This document shows positions 44,684-54,441 of a DNA stretch of 64,000 nucleotides, piece after piece. Each line of letters begins with the position of its first letter. The first letter of the stretch is position 1. The notes below the pieces were generated by a model. That model had not been told where the DNA came from. It did no database searches and saw only the letters and a program-made list of their open reading frames with translations. Made by a program: the position numbers and the translations under genes. The stretch is from Pseudomonadales bacterium (GTDB lineage Bacteria > Pseudomonadota > Gammaproteobacteria > Pseudomonadales > JAHRWD01): the NCBI GenBank assembly GCA_029210125.1, contig JARGPR010000005.1, positions 77,666 to 141,665 on the forward strand, written 5' to 3'.

Positions 44684-45601
44684 ATGAATAACAAGAGCAC
44701 TCACCTGCGTTTGTTCAATGTGCGCCAATATTTAACGCAATGGTTATTTTTGATGGTCATATTGTTGCCCATGCAAGCTTATTCGGCTGGCCCGAATGAG
44801 ACCTTTCCGGAAATGAAGGGGCTCGAAAAACAAACCAACGTCACCGCACCATTACACAGCAAGCTGGTCACCGAGAAAAAATTACCGTCCACTGCCTTCG
44901 CCCACGACCTTTCACCCTGGGGTATGTTTAATCATGCAGATTGGGTGGTGAAAGCGGTGATGATTGGGCTTGCCATCGCTTCGCTGGCAACCTGGGCGGT
45001 GTTGCTTGCAAAAAGTTTTGAATTTATCGCCTTGAAACGGCTGCTGCGAAACACTTTGGATCATTTGAATCGTACTCACTCCTTAAAAGATGCCGAAGAC
45101 AGTGCTGATATTTGCGGGGTCGCACGGGAATTTATTGACGCGGCTGCAACAGAAATAGGTTTATCCAAAGATCTGGGAAACCGTGAAGAAGGAAAAGCCG
45201 GACTTAAAGAGCGCGTAGCTTCCTCCGTTTCGCGGGTTCAAGTCGCCTCGTCTCGAAAGATGTTAACAGGCACAGGGCTGCTGGCCACTATTGGTTCCGT
45301 TGCTCCCTTCGTGGGCCTTTTCGGAACGGTTTGGGGCATCATGAATAGTTTTATTGGTATTGCACAAACAAACACAACCAACCTTGCTGTCGTAGCACCG
45401 GGCATTGCCGAAGCCCTACTGGCAACTGCCCTGGGTTTGGTCGCCGCGATTCCTGCAGTAGTGATTTACAACCACTTTACCCGCCAGATCGCATCGGCCA
45501 AAGCCCTTATAGCCGACAATTCCGAAGCAATATTGCGCATTATATCCCGTGATCTGGATAGAGAAAAAAGCCTTCAAGTGGTCAGGCGTAAAACGGGGTA
45601 A
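44684..45601 (+). CDS. exbB: TonB-system energiser ExbB
   Basis: 305 residues. A signal-like N-terminus (to about residue 35, QAYSA) is followed by a periplasmic linker and three membrane helices: SPWGMFNHADWVVKAVMIG onward, then LLATIGSVAPFVGLFGTVWG and VAPGIAEALLATALGLVAAIPAV. The last two are the MotA/TolQ/ExbB proton-channel signature. The long form with N-terminal extension is the Pseudomonas type. It couples the proton gradient to TonB. It starts the exbB-exbD-tonB operon. Confidence 0.94.
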   Translation: MNNKSTHLRLFNVRQYLTQWLFLMVILLPMQAYSAGPNETFPEMKGLEKQTNVTAPLHSKLVTEKKLPSTAFAHDLSPWGMFNHADWVVKAVMIGLAIASLATWAVLLAKSFEFIALKRLLRNTLDHLNRTHSLKDAEDSADICGVAREFIDAAATEIGLSKDLGNREEGKAGLKERVASSVSRVQVASSRKMLTGTGLLATIGSVAPFVGLFGTVWGIMNSFIGIAQTNTTNLAVVAPGIAEALLATALGLVAAIPAVVIYNHFTRQIASAKALIADNSEAILRIISRDLDREKSLQVVRRKTG

Positions 45602-45607
45602 TAGGAG

Positions 45608-46033
45608 ATGGGCATGCAACTTGGACACCCTCATGATGATGACGAACTGGTGGAATCCCACGAGATTAACGTCACGCCGTTTATTGATGTCATGCTGGTA
45701 TTGCTTATTATTTTTATGGTGGCGGCACCACTGGCTACCGTTGATATTCCTGTCGACCTGCCTGCATCCAGTACCAGTAAACAGCAGCGGCCTGATACAC
45801 CGATTATTTTCACCATCCGAGAAGACCTCAGCCTGACGCTGGGCGATACCCCCGTTAGTGATCTCCAGCTCGCCACCCAACTGGATCAAGTTACAGCCGG
45901 TGATCAAGAAACCCGTTTATTTATACGGGCAGATAAAGCAGTGCCCTATGGCGAATTGATGTCCGTGATGAATAAACTGCGCGCTGCAGGGTATTTAAAA
46001 ATTGGGCTGGTTGGCATTGAAACGACGCAATGA
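45608..46033 (+). CDS. exbD: TonB-system protein ExbD
   Basis: 141 residues. A short cytoplasmic start leads to one membrane helix, VTPFIDVMLVLLIIFMVAAP, holding the channel Asp, then the periplasmic domain ending GYLKIGLVGIET. It pairs with ExbB. GGAGATG lies six bases after exbB, and the stop overlaps the tonB start by four bases (ATGA), so the three are translationally coupled. Confidence 0.95.
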   Translation: MGMQLGHPHDDDELVESHEINVTPFIDVMLVLLIIFMVAAPLATVDIPVDLPASSTSKQQRPDTPIIFTIREDLSLTLGDTPVSDLQLATQLDQVTAGDQETRLFIRADKAVPYGELMSVMNKLRAAGYLKIGLVGIETTQ

Positions 46034-46788
46034 AATTAGTAACCGCTCAAAAAATCTTACAAAACCCCGCGCTGCGCTGGGGTAGCTCGTTCATTTTCGT
46101 AACGGGTGTTTATGCCTGCTTAGTGTTAGTGGCTTTGAACAGACCTTCGACAGCGCAAACTATATTATCACCGCTGGGGAGCGCCGTGTTGATCGACCTG
46201 CCACCCTTGGCAACGATTCCTGAAACCACACCCCAATCTGAACCTGAACCTGAACCAGAACCTGAACCAGAACAAATACCGCGAGAAGCCGTAAACAAAT
46301 TACCCGATATAGAAACAGCGGAAGCGATATTGCCGTCGCAAACCAAACCTCAGGTTAAGAAAGAGGCTCCGCCGAAGCGTAAAAAACCGGTATTAAAGAA
46401 ACCTACTCCTGAGGCTATTGCCCCCCCTGTGGAGGAGCTTACGGCAGCACCGACACCATCACCAATCAATACGCAGAGTTCAGCCATACAGGCTCAGGCA
46501 TCGGAAACTTGGCAATCAAACTTATTGGCCCATATCCAGCGCTACAAACGTTACCCGCGTCAAGCTCGGCGTCGCGGGCAAGAGGCTGTCATCTATGTGC
46601 AGGTTACCATTACGCGAGATGGCCAAGTGGTAAAGCATCAACTAGAAAAAGCCAGCCAATATAAGACATTGAATAGGGAGGTCCTAAATTTAATAACACG
46701 CGCTCAACCCCTTCCACCACCCCCAAAAGAGATTAAAGACGAGACGCTTGAGATATTGCTACCCGTAGTATTTTCCTTGCGCCGCTGA
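46030..46788 (+). CDS. tonB: Energy transducer TonB
   Basis: 252 residues. A membrane helix at about 18-37 is followed by a Glu-Pro repeat (five EP dipeptides) and a Lys-Pro segment, the periplasm-spanning region. The C-terminal domain QRYKRYPRQARRRGQEAVIY, then VTITRDGQVVKHQLEKAS, contacts the receptor TonB box. It probably energises the divergent siderophore receptor. Confidence 0.94.
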   Translation: MKLVTAQKILQNPALRWGSSFIFVTGVYACLVLVALNRPSTAQTILSPLGSAVLIDLPPLATIPETTPQSEPEPEPEPEPEQIPREAVNKLPDIETAEAILPSQTKPQVKKEAPPKRKKPVLKKPTPEAIAPPVEELTAAPTPSPINTQSSAIQAQASETWQSNLLAHIQRYKRYPRQARRRGQEAVIYVQVTITRDGQVVKHQLEKASQYKTLNREVLNLITRAQPLPPPPKEIKDETLEILLPVVFSLRR

Positions 46789-46838
46789 AACTGAACACTG
46801 CCTCAACACCAAACGCTTATGCAAAAGAGGGAAACCCA

Positions 46839-47381
46839 TTGATCGTCACTGCGCTCATTATGGAAATCATAGGCATCAGCCTACTGTATCAATCGTGGCG
46901 AAAGCCGAATCGCCAACCGCTTGCCAATGCCATTGGCTGGTCCGTAATTATTGTTTCACTGTGGCCGTGGCAACAAGCTATGGGGCTAGAATACGGCATC
47001 AGCTTCTGGTTAATGGCGATACCACCTATCGCGTGGCTATTCGTTCTCAATAATAGCGAGACCCGAAAACGCGAAGCGCCATCACGAATACGCAAGCATA
47101 TTTTTCCAGATAACAAACGTCTTACACACGCAGTCATCAAGGCAGTCATTGCCGGGCCGTTCCTGCTTATGGCCTGCTTTCTCTGTTCAAGCTTTGTCAG
47201 TCTGGCAGTGCAGCACAGCACAGGGCTTGTTAAAGCCGATCAACTCATACTGAACCTGAGCCTGCTGCTGCTGTTCTGGCCCATTAGTATTTATTGGCTT
47301 ACCGCAAAGCCAATTGAATGGCGTTCTACTATTGCTCTTCTTACGTTTACTTTAAGTGGCTCACTCTGGTTGTACGGTTAA
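46839..47381 (+). CDS. Membrane protein of the iron-uptake cluster, function unknown
   Basis: 180 residues with five or six membrane segments. TTG at 46839 follows GAGGG and is the better start; an ATG seven codons later lacks a ribosome site. No motif is recognised. It is followed after four bases by the PepSY protein, and small membrane proteins in that position accompany PepSY genes in other iron loci, so a role in the same step is inferred. Confidence 0.65.
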   Translation: MIVTALIMEIIGISLLYQSWRKPNRQPLANAIGWSVIIVSLWPWQQAMGLEYGISFWLMAIPPIAWLFVLNNSETRKREAPSRIRKHIFPDNKRLTHAVIKAVIAGPFLLMACFLCSSFVSLAVQHSTGLVKADQLILNLSLLLLFWPISIYWLTAKPIEWRSTIALLTFTLSGSLWLYG

Positions 47382-47385
47382 ATTT

Positions 47386-48813
47386 ATGGCATATCTAAAG
47401 CTTTCTACAAATACCGTTAAAAAATCCATCTCTGCACATAGGAGCATCGCTCTGGCCATTGCGGCCTTACTCTATTTAACCTGCCTTACCGGAACGTTGT
47501 CAGTATTTTTTGAGGAGTTTCAACGCTGGGAGCAGCCAAATATTGAAGAGTCCACAGATTATACGCCAACCCAGATACAAACAGCCATCCAGGGTTTCCA
47601 ACAGCGAGTAAGCCAGATGCCGGAAACCCTGTGGGTCGTTCTGCCGACAGAGGCCGTGCCACGCATGCATATTTCCGGCGACGGGCAGGAATGGTTTATA
47701 AACAGAGACGGCCATTTATCAGTGCCACCACAGGAACCCTGGACCACAATGCTCACCAAGCTGCATGTACAGCTTCACCTGCCGCAAAATATCGGTCTTA
47801 TTTTAGTGGGTATCCTCGGGGTATTACTTTTTGGTTTAATATTTTCGGGCCTGCTCTCGCATCCAAATATCTTTAAAGATGCGTTTCGATGGCGTCGTGG
47901 TCGTCAGGCCTTAACACAAGTGGATCTTCATAATCGTCTGAGTATTTGGGCGCTTCCTTTCTATTTGATGATTTCTTTCACTGGCGCATTTATAGGCTTA
48001 ATAGGCTTATTTAGTTTTATTGCAGGCGCTGCATTTTACGATAATGACAATGAAGCACTGCTGGATGATATTTATGGAGGTGACCCAGAGATATCTATAG
48101 CTTCCGTTAATCTGGATATCGATAAAGCATTCAACACCCTGGAATCCATGGCGCCCGAAGCAAAGCCAATCTATCTTGCCATTCAAAACTTGGGTACAGA
48201 TAAACAGTATTTTGAAATAGCAGCCACCTTGCCACAACGTTTAATTTATTCCGAGATATATCGCTTTCATGGGGATGGATCGCTGATTAACCACCAACAG
48301 TTTTCCGATGGCGCAGTAGGAAGACAAATCGCCTATTCGGTTTACCGGCTTCATTTTGGCCACTACGCGGGCCAATGGGTAAAAGTAATTTACGGCTTAC
48401 TCGGTTTAGCGTTAAGCGTTATTTGCGTAAGCGGCATCAACATTTGGTTAGCCCAACGTAAACATGAAAGTGCGCTCAATGATCTATGGGTGGCTATCGT
48501 ATGGGGCTTGCCCTTGGCGCTTGCTTTTTCCGCTCTGTTATCTTTCTACCACTGGGAGCCACTGTGGGTATTTTTAAGCACTGAGTTTATAGCCGTTATT
48601 TTTGCCTTGCTCATGAAGCAGGCACATAAAACGCGTTGGATACTTATGGCATGCTTAACGGTGACCTTGCTAATCATCGTTTTTATGCGAGAGGTTCTAA
48701 ACTTAAACGAATCCGTTCCGTCCATCTTTCACCTGGTTAATCTCATTGTGTTGGTGGTATCACTGATTCTGGGTACGATGTTATTTTTAAAACGAAAGCA
48801 TTGCCGAACCTGA
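47386..48813 (+). CDS. PepSY-associated membrane protein (PiuB-type)
   Basis: 475 residues from ATG 47386. An N-terminal helix with SISAHRSIALAIAALLYLTCLTGTLSVFF is the PepSY-TM signature. A periplasmic PepSY-like domain with His in KLHVQLHLPQNIG follows, then further helices (FKDAFRWRRGRQALTQVDLHNRLSIWALPF) and a C-terminal cluster of four. Such proteins are thought to reduce or release iron from siderophores at the inner membrane. Its place in a Fur-linked operon supports this, but the reaction is not proven for the family. Confidence 0.85.
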   Translation: MAYLKLSTNTVKKSISAHRSIALAIAALLYLTCLTGTLSVFFEEFQRWEQPNIEESTDYTPTQIQTAIQGFQQRVSQMPETLWVVLPTEAVPRMHISGDGQEWFINRDGHLSVPPQEPWTTMLTKLHVQLHLPQNIGLILVGILGVLLFGLIFSGLLSHPNIFKDAFRWRRGRQALTQVDLHNRLSIWALPFYLMISFTGAFIGLIGLFSFIAGAAFYDNDNEALLDDIYGGDPEISIASVNLDIDKAFNTLESMAPEAKPIYLAIQNLGTDKQYFEIAATLPQRLIYSEIYRFHGDGSLINHQQFSDGAVGRQIAYSVYRLHFGHYAGQWVKVIYGLLGLALSVICVSGINIWLAQRKHESALNDLWVAIVWGLPLALAFSALLSFYHWEPLWVFLSTEFIAVIFALLMKQAHKTRWILMACLTVTLLIIVFMREVLNLNESVPSIFHLVNLIVLVVSLILGTMLFLKRKHCRT

Positions 48814-48971
48814 AAGGTTGTTGATCTGGAGCAATACAGAGTTTGAGATTAACGGTACTATTTGTTGTAGCATTCCGTTTTTTGGTCAGAATCGGATCGA
48901 TGCCCTGTGTTGACGATTGGATCAGCAAGGATTCAGAAAGTAGTTAGCCATCATACCTGGTGAAAATATAG

Positions 48972-49607
48972 ATGCTGACGGAAACCGCTAGTCTTGCCTT
49001 TGCGACCTTCTTTGCAACGATAGCGCCGCTGGATGTCGCTGCTGTATTTGCTGCGCTTACCAGTAACAGCTCTGTTCGGCACAGCCGTTCAATGGCGGTT
49101 CGCGCCACATTAATCGCTACCGTAATTTTGGTGATGTTTGCACTGGTTGGTGAGCTATTGTTAGCGAGCCTTGGTATCTCGCTTGCTGCGCTAAGAGCAG
49201 CGGGCGGGATCTTGTTGTTGTTAATGGGTATTGAAATGGTGTTTGCTCGCTCCTCTGGTGCTACCTCTACCACCGAAGAAGAAGAGCAGGAAGCGATGCT
49301 CAAGCAGGATATTTCAATCTTTCCAATAGCTACGCCGATGATTGCCGGGCCCGGTGCCATGGGGGTGGCCATACTGCTGATGGCAAATACTGAAGGTGAT
49401 GTTACTCAGCAATTTATTGTGATTGCGTCACTTCTCGCGGTTCTACTGATCACCGGGGTTTGTCTACTGTTATCCAGTCAAATAAACCGGTTTCTGGGCA
49501 TTACAGGCATGCAGGTGATTAGTCGCATTATGGGGGTGCTGCTATCAGCGTTAGCGGTTCAATTTGTTTTTGATGGTATCAAGCAAAGTGGTGTTTTTGG
49601 AGCCTGA
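48972..49607 (+). CDS. MarC family (UPF0056) membrane protein
   Basis: 211 residues with six membrane helices. The ATIAPLDVAAVFAALT start and FPIATPMIAGPGAMGVAILLM are the family marks. No transport substrate is known; the older link to multiple antibiotic resistance has not held up. It is a single gene with no obvious partner. Confidence 0.9.
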   Translation: MLTETASLAFATFFATIAPLDVAAVFAALTSNSSVRHSRSMAVRATLIATVILVMFALVGELLLASLGISLAALRAAGGILLLLMGIEMVFARSSGATSTTEEEEQEAMLKQDISIFPIATPMIAGPGAMGVAILLMANTEGDVTQQFIVIASLLAVLLITGVCLLLSSQINRFLGITGMQVISRIMGVLLSALAVQFVFDGIKQSGVFGA

Positions 49608-49752
49608 GTTAACCGTAGCACTGAGATGTTTTTTTAAAAAAATGAATATTGGTCGCTATCAGATGATAGATGCATTCTTCAAACAAAATAGAATAATCTA
49701 AGGAAGTGAAACACAAAGATCGGAAAATACCAAAATCATGGAGAACGATTAG

Positions 49753-51687
49753 ATGTCATTACGGAACCGGCAATGGGATATATTGATCAAGGGCGCTTTG
49801 GTTTTTGATGGTCAGGGCGGATTACCCAAAACGTTGGATGTAGCCGTCAGCAACGGCCAAATAGCTGCGCTGGGTTTCGAGCTGAGTGGATCAGAGCAGA
49901 CTGTGATTTTGGATGGTACCGGCAAATGGCTGATGCCGGGATTACTGGATATTCATACCCACCTTGATCTTGAGGTTGAAGTGGATCCCGGCCTAACGGA
50001 ATGTGTTCGCCACGGAACCACTAGTGTTGTGATGAGTAATTGCAGCCTGGGAATGGCCTATGGTTCCCTTGCGAACCCGGATAACCCGGATGAAAATCCC
50101 ATTGTCGACTGTTTTGCCCGTGTCGAAAATATGCCCAAGTCTGTGCTAGAAAGCTGTCTTAAAGGGGTGGTTGACTGGGATAACAGCGCCGATTATCTCG
50201 CCCATCTTGAAACACTACCTCTCGGTCCAAACGTCGCGCCGATGATTCCCCACAGTATGTTGCGCATCAAGGTCATGGGTCTTGAAAACAGCATCAGCCG
50301 AGAACCCACCGAATCAGAGTTAGAAACGATGGCGGCGCTGGTGGAGAAGGGTATGCAGGAGGGTTATGTTGGGTTCTCTACCGATGGTTTGCCGTTGCAC
50401 TACCTTGCCAACGACCCACACCGCAATGAAAAAATTCCCGCGCAACATGCCAAATTCAAAGAGTTACGAACCCTGGGTAAAGTATTGCGTGCCTACGATC
50501 GGGTTTGGCAGGTGACACCGGATCCGGAGGATATGCTCAAAACGCTAGGGCTGTTTGGACTGACCTGTGGACGTTTTTTTGGCGGTAAACCTCTGCGAAT
50601 GACCGCCACCGCAGCCATGGATCTTAGCTGTAACCGCAGAGCTGAGGGCGGTTTACTCAAATTCAGTCAGTTGCTCAACTCGCGTCTGTTAAACGGCGAT
50701 TTTACGTTCCAGGCACTGTCAGTGCCATTCAAGGTGTTTGCCGATGGCGTATCAACACCTCTAATGGAGGAGAAAGAGGCCTTTCGTGAGTTGATGGCAA
50801 TTGAACTTGATGATATTGAAGGCCGTCAGAAAAAACTCGATGATCCCGGTTTTCGGGAGCGTTTTCGCGAGCAGTGGCTTGCAGGGAAAAGCGGATATAG
50901 TCTGGAGCGTTTTCGTCACAAGTATCGCATGGAATCGACCACCTTTAGCCGCGAACTATCCGATATGGTGATGGACAACTGCCCGATTGAACCCTGGATT
51001 GGTCAGCCCTTATCCCAAATCTATCATCGGCTTCAGCAATATCAGGGTGCGGCTGGGGATGCCGCTGCTCTTAACGAAGATGAATTAAAAGCCTTTGAGC
51101 TGTTCCCATCACCAATCGGTGATGACGCGAACTTCATGCTTCATATGCTACGAGAGTACGATCGCAAGTTCCGTTGGTATGTGATTACCGCAAATGAGCG
51201 TCCTGAGATCCTGAAAAAATTAGTGTTTCACCCTGAAACCCTACCGGGCTTTAATGATTCAGGCGCCCACCTGACCAATATGGCCTATTTTGATGCCAAC
51301 CTGATGACCCTCAAAATGGCCGCAGAGGATTCAATTGAGCTAGTCGCTCAAGCGGTCAAAAGGTTAACGAAAGATCCCGCCGAATTGTTTGGCATAGATG
51401 CCGGATTGATTGAGTGCGGTGCAATCGCCGATCTGGTTTTGATTGATCCAGATGCCTTAAAAGCGCATGACTCCGATGCCAATATGGTGAACATTGAGCG
51501 TGAAATATTCCAGAACCCACAACTGGTTAACCGCTCCGATGGTGTGGTGGATAAGGTGGTTATTGCTGGCAAGCTTGCGTGGGACGGAAAGCAATATACC
51601 GAGCAATTTGGCCAGCAGGCTTTTGGTCGAGTGCTACGTCATAAGGATTGGGTTGAGCCGTCCGTAGTGAGCGAGAATGTTGCTTAG
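49753..51687 (+). CDS. N-acyl-D-amino-acid deacylase-like amidohydrolase
   Basis: 644 residues of the amidohydrolase superfamily. MPGLLDIHTHLDLEVEVDPG carries the HxH metal motif; GTTSVVMSNCSLGMA, a segment with PHSMLRIKVMG, and NDSGAHLTNMAYFD with a late His and Asp complete the site. It most resembles D-aminoacylases, which split N-acyl-D-amino acids, though related members act on hydantoins or other cyclic amides. No transporter or racemase is adjacent, so the substrate is open. Confidence 0.85.
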   Translation: MSLRNRQWDILIKGALVFDGQGGLPKTLDVAVSNGQIAALGFELSGSEQTVILDGTGKWLMPGLLDIHTHLDLEVEVDPGLTECVRHGTTSVVMSNCSLGMAYGSLANPDNPDENPIVDCFARVENMPKSVLESCLKGVVDWDNSADYLAHLETLPLGPNVAPMIPHSMLRIKVMGLENSISREPTESELETMAALVEKGMQEGYVGFSTDGLPLHYLANDPHRNEKIPAQHAKFKELRTLGKVLRAYDRVWQVTPDPEDMLKTLGLFGLTCGRFFGGKPLRMTATAAMDLSCNRRAEGGLLKFSQLLNSRLLNGDFTFQALSVPFKVFADGVSTPLMEEKEAFRELMAIELDDIEGRQKKLDDPGFRERFREQWLAGKSGYSLERFRHKYRMESTTFSRELSDMVMDNCPIEPWIGQPLSQIYHRLQQYQGAAGDAAALNEDELKAFELFPSPIGDDANFMLHMLREYDRKFRWYVITANERPEILKKLVFHPETLPGFNDSGAHLTNMAYFDANLMTLKMAAEDSIELVAQAVKRLTKDPAELFGIDAGLIECGAIADLVLIDPDALKAHDSDANMVNIEREIFQNPQLVNRSDGVVDKVVIAGKLAWDGKQYTEQFGQQAFGRVLRHKDWVEPSVVSENVA

Positions 51688-51811
51688 GGGCGCTGTTTAA
51701 TAATGTCTCTGAGATAAACCGGCTTTTTTAGGCTGGTTTGGGTGGATATAATTTCGCTTTTCCCCGTGTGAGTGTGGCCCTGAAAGATCACAGCTACTAT
51801 TTAGTATTGTT

Positions 51812-52012
51812 ATGACAGAACCTGAATTCGCAGCGTTATCCCTTAAAATCGGTCTTCCCGCATTGATACTGTATATGGTTTATATCATGTACCGGTTGGC
51901 CCGGGATTCTAATGCCGGCAGGATCGGCACCTTTGCCATTTTTCTAGCATTAGGTTTTGGTATTTTGGGCTTTGTTATTAAAGAGGTGATCATTTTCTTT
52001 ATGGATAAATAG
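51812..52012 (+). CDS. DUF2788 membrane protein
   Basis: 66 residues, two membrane helices (about 10-28 and 40-62), acidic start and a C-terminal FFMDK. This is the size and pattern of DUF2788 proteins. Function unknown. It converges on the TPR gene of the second TonB system. Confidence 0.75.
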   Translation: MTEPEFAALSLKIGLPALILYMVYIMYRLARDSNAGRIGTFAIFLALGFGILGFVIKEVIIFFMDK

Positions 52013-52086
52013 TGCGCGAGACGGTTTTTGATTGAAGCCCTATCGAGGCTTTAAGGGTAAAACGCAACCGTAACAATTCCTATCCG

Positions 52087-53343
52087 CTAATCGTGTTTCA
52101 GGTAGTTGATCCAACGGCTCGCTTGATCGTGGGTTGCATCAAATTGAAGCGCTTTTTCAAATGCCCTGGCGGCGAGTTCTGGCATCTCAAGTTGGTAGTG
52201 GGCAATGCCATCTAGTAAATAGGCCGCACCTGGCTGTTTAAGTGAACCCTTATGTTGAGCCAGTTTTAGATTTTTAATCGCATTCCGATATTGCTCTAAT
52301 TCAAACTGTGCCTGGGCGAGGCGAAAGTGGATCTGCCCATCGGAGGATTGTTCTGCGGCCGATTTTAGTGGCGCTAGCGCTTTTTGATATTCCCGGGCAT
52401 TGAACCAGGCGCTTGCTAATAGCTCATGATTTTTGACGGATGGTTCGACGCGTCCGGCTTCCATTTCTCGCTCAAGTATCTGCGCCGCTTTGTAAGGGTT
52501 TTGGAGCTGCAGCAGTCGTTGCGATAATTGCACAATCTCTTCGCTGCGGTTGAGTAGCAGCCTTTGGTAGGCCATCTCGATAATCGCTAAACTGTCCTGT
52601 TCACGGTTGTTCTGTGCATAGAGCGATGCCAGCTGTAACCAGTACTCTTTAGTATTAGGGAATTTGAGAATCAGCTTTTCCAGCAAAGCAGTTGCTTGCG
52701 GGTGATCTTCTGTTTCGAAATAGAGACCTAATAAAAACCGGTAGTGTGACTCAGTAGTTTCGCTGAATGTTTCGATTGCCAATTGGGCTGGCTTAATGGC
52801 TTCCTGGTACTGATGATTTGCAGCGTAAGCGGATGCCAATAACAGATAGGCCTGGCCAGAGGGCTTTTCGCTTAATTGAAACCACAGCGTCATGGTTTTG
52901 ATAGATGCACTGTAGTGCTGCTCCGAGAGGTATAGCTGGGCAAGGTTATAGCGGCTTTGTTGCTCTGCGGATAAAGGCAATGCGTGACTATCAATGGCCA
53001 GTTTGAATTGTTTGATCGCTTGATCAATCTTCTGCTGTTGATAATAGATCAATCCACTGGTTTGTTGAGCTAATGCTTTTTCGTAAGGACTGCTGGATCT
53101 CTGTGTGAGAATATTGTCGAGGGTGAGCAAGGCTTTGTCAGGCGTGCCGGCATCAAGCTGCTGTTGCGCAACATTAAGCTGCTTGTAAACGTATTGTGAG
53201 ATCGTCGGTGGATTCTGTTGTTTAGGCGCTGCCGCAGCGGATGAGGCCAGACCACCCAAACTAAAGAGATAGAAAAGCAGAGAGCAAATGAAGGGTTGCC
53301 AATGCCAATGCAGTAGAGCTATTTTTTTTGGGCCAGCTTTCAC
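52087..53343 (-). CDS. TPR protein of the second TonB system
   Basis: 418 residues. A signal or anchor (about 15-37) is followed by at least eight tetratricopeptide repeats, for example ALAQQTSGLIYYQQQKIDQA, AYLLLASAYAANHQYQEAI and RFLLGLYFETEDHPQATALL. TPR proteins of this kind end the TtpC-type TonB operons and probably scaffold the complex in the periplasm. Its ATG overlaps the tonB stop by four bases. Confidence 0.87.
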   Translation of the reverse strand: MKAGPKKIALLHWHWQPFICSLLFYLFSLGGLASSAAAAPKQQNPPTISQYVYKQLNVAQQQLDAGTPDKALLTLDNILTQRSSSPYEKALAQQTSGLIYYQQQKIDQAIKQFKLAIDSHALPLSAEQQSRYNLAQLYLSEQHYSASIKTMTLWFQLSEKPSGQAYLLLASAYAANHQYQEAIKPAQLAIETFSETTESHYRFLLGLYFETEDHPQATALLEKLILKFPNTKEYWLQLASLYAQNNREQDSLAIIEMAYQRLLLNRSEEIVQLSQRLLQLQNPYKAAQILEREMEAGRVEPSVKNHELLASAWFNAREYQKALAPLKSAAEQSSDGQIHFRLAQAQFELEQYRNAIKNLKLAQHKGSLKQPGAAYLLDGIAHYQLEMPELAARAFEKALQFDATHDQASRWINYLKHD

Positions 53344-53996
53344 TGGAGGCCCTCCAGGCTAAATTGAATCCGCTGCCGAACCTGATGGCGGGCGATGGGT
53401 TTGTCATTGACCATCCGAGGTTTAAATTTCCAGCGACTAACGGCGCGCATAGCGGCTCGATCAAACAAAACGGCGGGCTGGGAGGCCACCACCCGTAGGT
53501 TTTTAACGGTTCCGAGGGGTGTAATGGAGAACTCGACTTCAACCCAGCCCTCAATGCCTTGTCGGGCGGCCCGGTAAGGGTATTGAGGCTGTACACGCAC
53601 CAACGGTGTGGCATCTCCGTCCATGGCTGGAGCGCTAAAACCAATACCTTGAATTCCTAGCTGCGGTGTTAATTGGGGTAGTTTAAAAGCGCTGATATTT
53701 AGATTGGGGTTTGTAATTTCTATAGGTTCTGGTGTTGGCGGCGGGGGAGGGGTATCCAGAGGTTTGGGTACTTCTGGTTTGGCCGGGGGTTCCTCAGCGC
53801 TCCGGGGTGGTGTTTTTAGGCGGATAAATTCGATCGCCGCATCGCGATGGCGTTCTACGAGTGAGGCTTCGCCATGGTCGGTAAGATAGTGCATAAAATA
53901 GAACAGCCCATAGCTCACAATAATCGCGAAGAATACTGTGGCAGGGTAATGAAGCCATCGACTTATCGAGTTGTTAGCCAAATTAAAGTGGGGCAT
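53340..53996 (-). CDS. TonB-family energy transducer, second system
   Basis: 218 residues. One membrane helix at about 18-37, a Pro-rich stretch (EEPPAKPEVPKPLDTPPPPP), and a C-terminal TonB domain: RVQPQYPYRAARQGIEGWVE, then FSITPLGTVKNLRVVASQP and AVSRWKFKP. It is shorter than the TonB at 46030, as TonB2-type proteins are. It lies 31 bases after exbD. Confidence 0.93.
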   Translation of the reverse strand: MPHFNLANNSISRWLHYPATVFFAIIVSYGLFYFMHYLTDHGEASLVERHRDAAIEFIRLKTPPRSAEEPPAKPEVPKPLDTPPPPPTPEPIEITNPNLNISAFKLPQLTPQLGIQGIGFSAPAMDGDATPLVRVQPQYPYRAARQGIEGWVEVEFSITPLGTVKNLRVVASQPAVLFDRAAMRAVSRWKFKPRMVNDKPIARHQVRQRIQFSLEGLQ

Positions 53997-54027
53997 TTAA
54001 ATTTTAGTTAGCTTTAGCTAGTCTCGA

Positions 54028-54441
54028 TTAACCATTGTTAGGCTGAGTGGCGGCAATCGCAACATTTTCAACGCCGGCCTGTTTAGCCTGATCCATCACC
54101 GCGACCAATATACCTGTCTGTGAAGATTTGTCCGCCTGAATTACCACGGTACCCTGGGGGTTTTCTGCGTGTAACCGTTCGATATTGGCCCGCACGGCAC
54201 GTATATCAATTCGTCGCTGGTTAATCCAGATATGATCATTTTGGTCAATAGCGATTAGAATACTGGCTAGCTCTTGACGCACTGCGGTTTGAGCCTGGGG
54301 TCGCGTGACATCAATGCCTGATTCTTTCACAAACGTTGAAGTGACGATAAAAAATATCAGCATGATAAAAACAATATCGAGCATTGGCGTCATATCAATG
54401 GCGCCATCCTCTTCATCAATTAAGCGAGGTTTACGACGCAT
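54028..54441 (-). CDS. ExbD-type biopolymer transport protein, second system
   Basis: 137 residues from ATG 54441; the longer frame upstream is the shadow of the ExbB gene. One helix, DMTPMLDIVFIMLIFFIVTS, holds the channel Asp, and the periplasmic part ends DQAKQAGVENVAIAAT. It overlaps the ExbB gene by eleven bases, consistent with coupled translation. Confidence 0.94.
   Translation of the reverse strand: MRRKPRLIDEEDGAIDMTPMLDIVFIMLIFFIVTSTFVKESGIDVTRPQAQTAVRQELASILIAIDQNDHIWINQRRIDIRAVRANIERLHAENPQGTVVIQADKSSQTGILVAVMDQAKQAGVENVAIAATQPNNG

Noticed and set aside
42465-44728. Longer start for the siderophore receptor at 44728
   Set aside because: The added 88 residues cross the Fur box, lack a signal peptide and overlap the divergent exbB start; ATG 44464 has a proper ribosome site and signal.
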